Source: Actinidia chinensis (taxonomy: Eukaryota > Streptophyta > Magnoliopsida > Ericales > Actinidiaceae). From it: a stretch of 10,000 nucleotides of DNA. Of the stretch, positions 6,588 through 10,000 are shown in pieces. A model generated the notes under the pieces. The model was not told where the DNA came from and did no database searches. It saw only the letters and a list, made by a program, of their open reading frames with translations. The position numbers and the translations under genes are program-made. Numbering within the stretch: the stretch's first letter is position 1; each line of letters starts with the position of its first letter. The stretch lies in NCBI GenBank assembly GCA_009663005.1, contig CM018895.1:21128262-21138261 (forward strand). The letters run 5' to 3'.

Positions 6588-6913
6588 ATTGGTACCGGAA
6601 GGCTTTGGACAGTTAACAAAGAATTCTTCTAATCCAAGTAATCAAAAAGCAAATTGCAGTTAAGAGTTTTAACCAGCAAAGAAGAGGAGCTACAAAGCGC
6701 TTCATAGGCAGAAGCAAGGCTCTAAAAAACATAAGGACATCGAAATCTTGTAAAGTCATAAGTGCTGTGCAATGGTGCCAAAGTGTTGATTCGAAGACAA
6801 TGATCTTCAAAGCACTTGTTTATGAGTACATGGAAAATGGGAGTCTTGAATATTGGTTCATGGCGTCTTTGCACAAACAGGGTCATGTCCAAGAGCAAGA
6901 GCACCAGAAAAGT
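6588..6913 (+). pseudogene. kinase N-lobe and hinge of the pseudogene
   Basis: The glycine loop is visible as IGTG followed by FG across a one-base insertion (6588-6610). Then 6617-6913 is one open frame of 99 codons with IAVKSFNQQRRGATKRFI (the VAIK-type Lys at 6662-6664) and FKALVYEYMENGSLEYW, a clear subdomain V hinge. Between them the frame reads GRSKALKNIRTSKSCKVISA. Shifting by one base at two places restores AECKALKNIRHRNLVKVISA, so pairs of compensating indels have scrambled the helix-C Glu and the IRHRNLVK block without ending the frame. TGA 6914-6916 closes it. Confidence 0.8.
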
Positions 6914-7170
6914 TGAAGCCTTCTCACAGATTAGGCATAGCAATTGATTGTGGCTTCTGTTGGATCTCTTCATAACATGTCACGTACTCATCGTTACATC
7001 GTGATATAAAGCCAAGTAGTAGTAGTTCTTTGGATGGTGACATGACCGCCCATGTAGGCGATTTGGGTTAGCAAGGCTCCTAAACAACAACGTGACACTA
7101 AGTGAACGTTTGCTGAGAGCCAAATCAGCTCTGTTGGGTACAAAATGAAACTATTGATATATAGCTCCAG
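6914..7170 (+). pseudogene. kinase C-lobe part 1: catalytic loop and DFG of the pseudogene
   Basis: HRLGIAID-type helix E sequence is followed by the catalytic loop HRDIKPSSSSSLDGDM (HRD at 6997-7005), then THE family TAHVGD and, across one missing T at about 7063, the DFGLARLL motif (frame as written reads GDLG-stop at 7060-7071). The loop Asn expected after HRDxKPS is replaced by an AGT triplet run at 7015-7026 or so, which also adds one codon. Relatives in this receptor group usually read HCD (non-RD kinases), whereas here the codon is CGT, giving HRD. QISSVGYK (7121-7144) and a T-I-x-Y-I-A-P-like remnant at about 7150-7170 follow as the activation-segment end. Confidence 0.75.
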
Positions 7171-7390
7171 TCATTCCACATGTCTACCAGTAAGTTTACA
7201 TAGCCATTAATAAAGTCATCGAATGACCCACATAATGTAGTATTTGCACAGGCATTACATTGATTCTGAATGCGTGCCCCATGATCTTTGAGATGCATAT
7301 ATAATGCTTTGTCAATACTTCATTTGTAGTTCCTTTACAGTGTACTAGTAGGTATTTATTTATAGTAAGTAAGAATGAGCTTACAATATG
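7171..7390 (+). other. relic intron of the kinase pseudogene (boundaries approximate)
   Basis: Kinase similarity stops after the AP-like remnant at about 7170 and resumes at about 7385-7400, leaving roughly 200 bases of AT-rich non-coding sequence. Genes of this receptor group, including Xa21, carry one intron at this place in the kinase domain. Two donor sites are possible: CCAG/TCATT at 7170, where a G seems lost, or CCAGTAAGT at 7187-7195, a perfect GTAAGT. No clean acceptor AG adjoins the resuming coding similarity; TTTACAG at about 7335-7341 is the nearest good-looking one. Retention of an intron means the copy arose by DNA duplication, not retrotransposition. Confidence 0.55.
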
Positions 7391-7793
7391 TTATATGGGT
7401 GTGGAGAATACGCATTGGGGCCTGAGGATCCACAAATGGGGATGTATACTAGCCTATGGGAATCCTCTGTTAGAGTTGTTAATAAGAAAGATCCCACTGA
7501 GGCATGTTTATAGATGGCCTGGGGACCTTCACAATGCTAGCCAAGTTGGTTTGCAAGAAAGACAAGAGTGATGGAGATTGTGATAAAAGACCTGTTAGAG
7601 AGGAGGAAAGAACTGTACGATAAATTCTTCGAAACAATGAAAAAGTGAGAATAATCATTAAGTAGCTGTGAGTCTGATATTCAGAATTGGAGAGCTTGGT
7701 CGCACAAGCAATCGCCAGAGAGCGAATGAGCATGCTGCTGCAGTGAGGGGGGAACGGGAACTACATTTAGCTAAGGACAAGTTTATTCGATGA
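7391..7793 (+). pseudogene. kinase second exon and C-terminal tail of the pseudogene
   Basis: The start matches EYGMGxExxxxGD-type sequence in shifted pieces (TATGGGTGTGGAGAA at about 7394, then WG). It continues with degraded subdomains IX-X, a clear block MEIVIKDLLERRKELYDKFF at 7571-7630 ending at TGA 7646, subdomain XI as QAIARERMSM with the conserved Arg (about 7708-7734), and finally LHLAKDKFIR-stop at 7761-7793. The tail wording (ELHLAKDKFI-like) fits the conserved C-terminus of this receptor group. Stops and frame changes separate the blocks. Confidence 0.75.
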
Positions 7794-8750
7794 GGAGATT
7801 AAGTAATTGCTTCAAAGTATCAAAAGTGGATATAAATTGGCTATCTATCCAGTATTAGCACCTAGTTTAGATTTTTCACTTTAGCTAATTAAAAAAAAAA
7901 AAATCTAAAAGCATTTTATTTAATAAGTCCACCACCCTTTCCAAGCAAGCAATTGAAGTACTTCCACAATTGAAGTGTCAACTTTGCACACTCCATTGGA
8001 CAGGTGAGTTGGTAAAATCTGGCAGACATTTTTGGTGACGAATTGATTTTCATCTTTTACTAGCTTACAACCCTTGTGAACTTATAAAGATTGAGCTTTA
8101 TAAATTCTTTAGAATTCTCTTTCGTTTGTCTTTTAAACCTTCTTATTGTGGGAATAGCCGAACATAGCTTCTTTTCGCTTGTTTTTTTATGGTCAGCGTC
8201 AAGAACATTTGCCTGTTATTTTATGAAGTGCTATTATAAGTAATTTATGTTTAGTTTTTGGTATAATATATCACCATCCAATCATTGCCTATATTGATAG
8301 AATCGATAGATACTAAACAGCTGTACCCAGACCAAAAACTTAGTTCATAGTTATGTTGTATGTTACTCTAGACCCAAAAAAAATGATATAAACATATTCA
8401 TTTTACAAGAGAGGTTTAATAGAGAGTATGTAGGGGAAAAGCCGAACTATATATTCCTTACCTATGTTTGTTAGTGTAATCGCAAACCTGTCCAATTTAT
8501 GCTTTCCAATTCTTATAATAAAACACCTACCCATAAACTGTTACGGAGCGACATTACCTCATTCCCATACCCCTCCATACTTCTCTTGAGTTAGCTTAAT
8601 TTGAATATCTATAAACACACAAGAACAAAATTGCATTTATTTTATATAAATAGAAACGGACTGAGCCTGATGTGATGTAAAGTTAAACCATTCATTTTAT
8701 AAAAAATAGATTTATTCTGTTTATTAAAATTTCCGATGAGAGCTAGTTTT
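7794..8750. other. AT-rich stretch downstream of the pseudogene, no gene seen
   Basis: The first 100-200 bases would be the pseudogene's 3' untranslated region, but no clear AATAAA-type signal is placed there. A 13-base A tract lies at about 7890-7902. The rest shows only short AT-driven frames and no repeat copies of the elements found upstream. Confidence 0.55.
8641..8652 (+). promoter_or_regulatory. TATA-box-like sequence with no confirmed gene
   Basis: TTTATATAAATA is an almost ideal plant TATA box on the plus strand and reads reasonably on the minus strand too. Downstream on the plus strand there are two immediate stop-bound ATGs near 8670-8677 and then an 82-codon frame from ATG 8736 to 8984. 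That frame has a hydrophobic run FYFLLFLLLTL but no family resemblance. In AT-rich DNA such a match is expected by chance, so confidence is low. Confidence 0.2.
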
Positions 8751-9540
8751 TTTTACCACGTGACCTTCACTACGCGGCCTCCGAGAGTGACACGTTTGGA
8801 TCACAATATGAGCCAGGGGAGTTGGCCCACAAGAGGGGTATGTAATTATCGTGGTCTTTGGATAGGGGGTATCCGGTTTATGTTTTACTTTTTGCTCTTT
8901 TTGTTGTTGACATTGCACCCACTTAACGAACTCAGTTGGAAAACATTTTCGAAAGATGATATTTGGTGGAAAAACAAAAAATAGAAAAGTGCGTATTCTG
9001 CCCTGAGCTGTTGGGGGATCCACAGACAATACTCAAAAAAATATAAAATCAATTTTATTTAGAACAGAAGGTTTCTTTCATATTTCACAAAGTCCGAATT
9101 TAACAGACTTGAAAGAAAACGGCAAAAAGAAAAATATCTAAACTACCCAAAACAAAAGTTTGCTTACCTGCAACAAATATCACTTAAACACTACTCATTC
9201 TTGATTTTTAGGCCCAAAATTACTAATTAATCTTGCACAATCACTATCATTCTGTAATCAATCAGTGAGTGATAAATAGTATATCTTTTATTCATTGTTA
9301 AGAAGTCATCATTCTAAGCAGGGAAAACCATAAAAAATGTTAAATGAGGTTAATTCAAATAAATATACAAAAAAATATCATCAAGAATTTAACTAAAAAG
9401 ATTATCAAATGAGCATTGGAACAAATTTCTTTTAGAACTTTTCCCCTAAGAAAATCAAGATCCATGTAACTTATGGCACTAAATTAGGAAATATCTGATA
9501 GAAATGAAGCTAATAAGGCAAAAAATTTTAGTGTTTTTTA
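8751..9540. other. intergenic stretch with a G-box and a GGCCCA motif, no gene recognised
   Basis: CACGTG is present at 8757-8762 in the context ACCACGTGACC, with GGCCCA nearby at 8824-8829. The 8750-8880 part is GC-richer than the surroundings. Open frames on both strands (plus 8736-8984; minus 9029-8724, opened by TTG) have no recognisable domain and are not called as genes. From 9040 to 9540 the sequence is AT-rich and featureless. Confidence 0.4.
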
Positions 9541-9976
9541 AATTAGAGAGAGAGAGAATTAAAGATGAGCTAACAGCTGACTAGATCGGCAGCGTGTACA
9601 CGGCAATGAGGCTACGAGTGTGAACTGGGTTGAGATTAAGGAGAGGAAAGAAGAGAGAGAGCACAATAGGGGGGTTCGAGGTGGGTTCCGCGATCGGATT
9701 GGGATGTGCCTCAGTAGTGGTTGTTGTTTAGATATGGGTGAGGGCCTTATGTAATGTGAGGGATTGATGGCTCGAGAAGGTGGACTTAGCTAGATTTGAG
9801 TTCGGTGGACGAAAAGGGCTTGGGATTTTACTACAGCGGCGACGAGGAGTCGCAGAGGTGATTTTGGATTTGGTGTGTGGGTTAGGGTATTGAGAAGAGT
9901 TAAAGATGGGGAATTTAGGAGTAAGGATTTCTGGAGATGTACTGCCACCCCATGCCCTAAAAATTGTGCAGTTGTA
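9541..9976 (-). other. purine-rich island resembling a minus-strand gene 5' region
   Basis: After a GA run (9545-9557) the plus strand stays G/A-rich to about 9945, so the minus strand is pyrimidine-rich with CCCTAACCC-like and CTCTCTCTCT runs, as in plant 5' leaders. One minus-strand frame is open from about 9970 to the stop at 9730-9728, with a Ser/Pro/Thr/Lys-rich, acid-poor product (pieces such as TPKFPIFNSSQYPNPHTK and RRRCSKIPSPFRPPN). It has no ATG, so it is not called as a CDS. Its composition resembles the island at 1370-1625. Confidence 0.3.
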
Positions 9977-10000
9977 CTAAAAAATTATTTTGTTTTCTTA

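Larger units (their letters stand above)
4326..7793 (+). pseudogene. LRR receptor-like serine/threonine kinase pseudogene (subfamily XII, EFR/Xa21-like), near full length
   Basis: Intact relatives are plasma-membrane pattern-recognition receptors: an extracellular LRR domain senses a ligand and an intracellular kinase signals immunity. All family parts can be followed in order: signal peptide (4326-4427), N-cap CQWKGVLC (4538-4558), LRRs with IGNLSFL, NLSHCNKL and IPRSISNAS-type consensus (about 4580-6240), transmembrane helix then RKKKDEE (about 6380-6490), kinase glycine loop, catalytic loop and DFG (about 6588-7071), a relic intron, and a second exon ending LHLAKDKFIR-stop at 7791-7793. 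Less the intron, about 3.2-3.3 kb remain, close to the usual 1000-1030 codons, so decay is by small lesions rather than large deletions. It is broken by many one- or two-base indels and by stops such as TAA 4751, TAA 4895, TGA 6425, TAG 6527 and TGA 6914. It cannot make a receptor as it stands. The subfamily assignment rests on motif recognition, not a search. Confidence 0.9.

Noticed and set aside
6722..6973. 83-codon minus frame opposite the kinase hinge
   Set aside because: The plus strand carries VYEYMENGSLEYW, a kinase hinge, so this is its shadow.
7479..7733. 84-codon minus frame opposite the second exon
   Set aside because: The plus strand holds MEIVIKDLLERRKELYDK and RERMSM family pieces, so this frame is antisense to them.
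8736..8984. 82-codon plus ORF with a hydrophobic run, downstream of a TATA-like box
   Set aside because: There is no recognisable domain, two stop-bound ATGs intervene, and the hydrophobic stretch comes from a T-rich tract. Too weak to call a gene without transcript evidence.
1..10000. Search by eye for tRNA, rRNA, CRISPR arrays, integrase or attachment sites, and reverse transcriptase or transposase motifs
   Set aside because: None was seen. The window has plant intergenic character and only one recognisable protein family.

Overview
The window looks like nuclear DNA of a eudicot plant. It is AT-rich and intron-bearing, it contains a decayed leucine-rich-repeat receptor kinase of a plant-specific family, and it carries transposon-like sequence of a type common in plant genomes. 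There is no bacterial-style operon, no RNA gene I can recognise and no CRISPR array. Species cannot be decided from the sequence alone.

Layout. (1) 1-510: a possible start of a minus-strand gene that runs off the left edge, preceded on its 5' side by a pyrimidine-rich leader without ATG and by promoter-like motifs (G-box, CCAAT, TGGGCC). (2) 511-2218: AT-rich intergenic sequence with a perfect 19-bp tandem duplication, a cluster of palindromic GAATGATAAATTT motifs, and a GC-richer purine-rich island with a 24-bp periodicity. (3) 2219-2998: a probable non-autonomous hAT-like transposon, about 764 bp, flanked by a near-perfect 8-bp target-site duplication. It appears to have captured the 5' part of a host gene: leader, a small upstream ORF, a start codon in good context and a signal peptide that now reads into the transposon's right arm. 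(4) 2999-4325: AT-rich sequence with two diverged repeat pairs. (5) 4326-7793: a nearly full-length but heavily frameshifted pseudogene of an LRR receptor-like serine/threonine kinase (LRR subfamily XII, the EFR / Xa21 / At3g47570 group). It keeps, in order, a signal peptide, an LRR N-terminal cap, an LRR array, a transmembrane helix, a kinase domain, a relic intron and a C-terminal tail. (6) 7794-9540: AT-rich sequence with no convincing gene. (7) 9541-10000: another purine-rich island that resembles a 5' leader of a minus-strand gene but has no start codon.

The two most informative items are the transposon with a captured secreted-peptide 5' end, and the uneven decay of the kinase pseudogene. 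In the latter a clean 340-bp LRR block sits among stretches with a frameshift every few tens of bases, which could reflect gene conversion from a live paralogue or patchy assembly quality. No working multi-gene system is visible.
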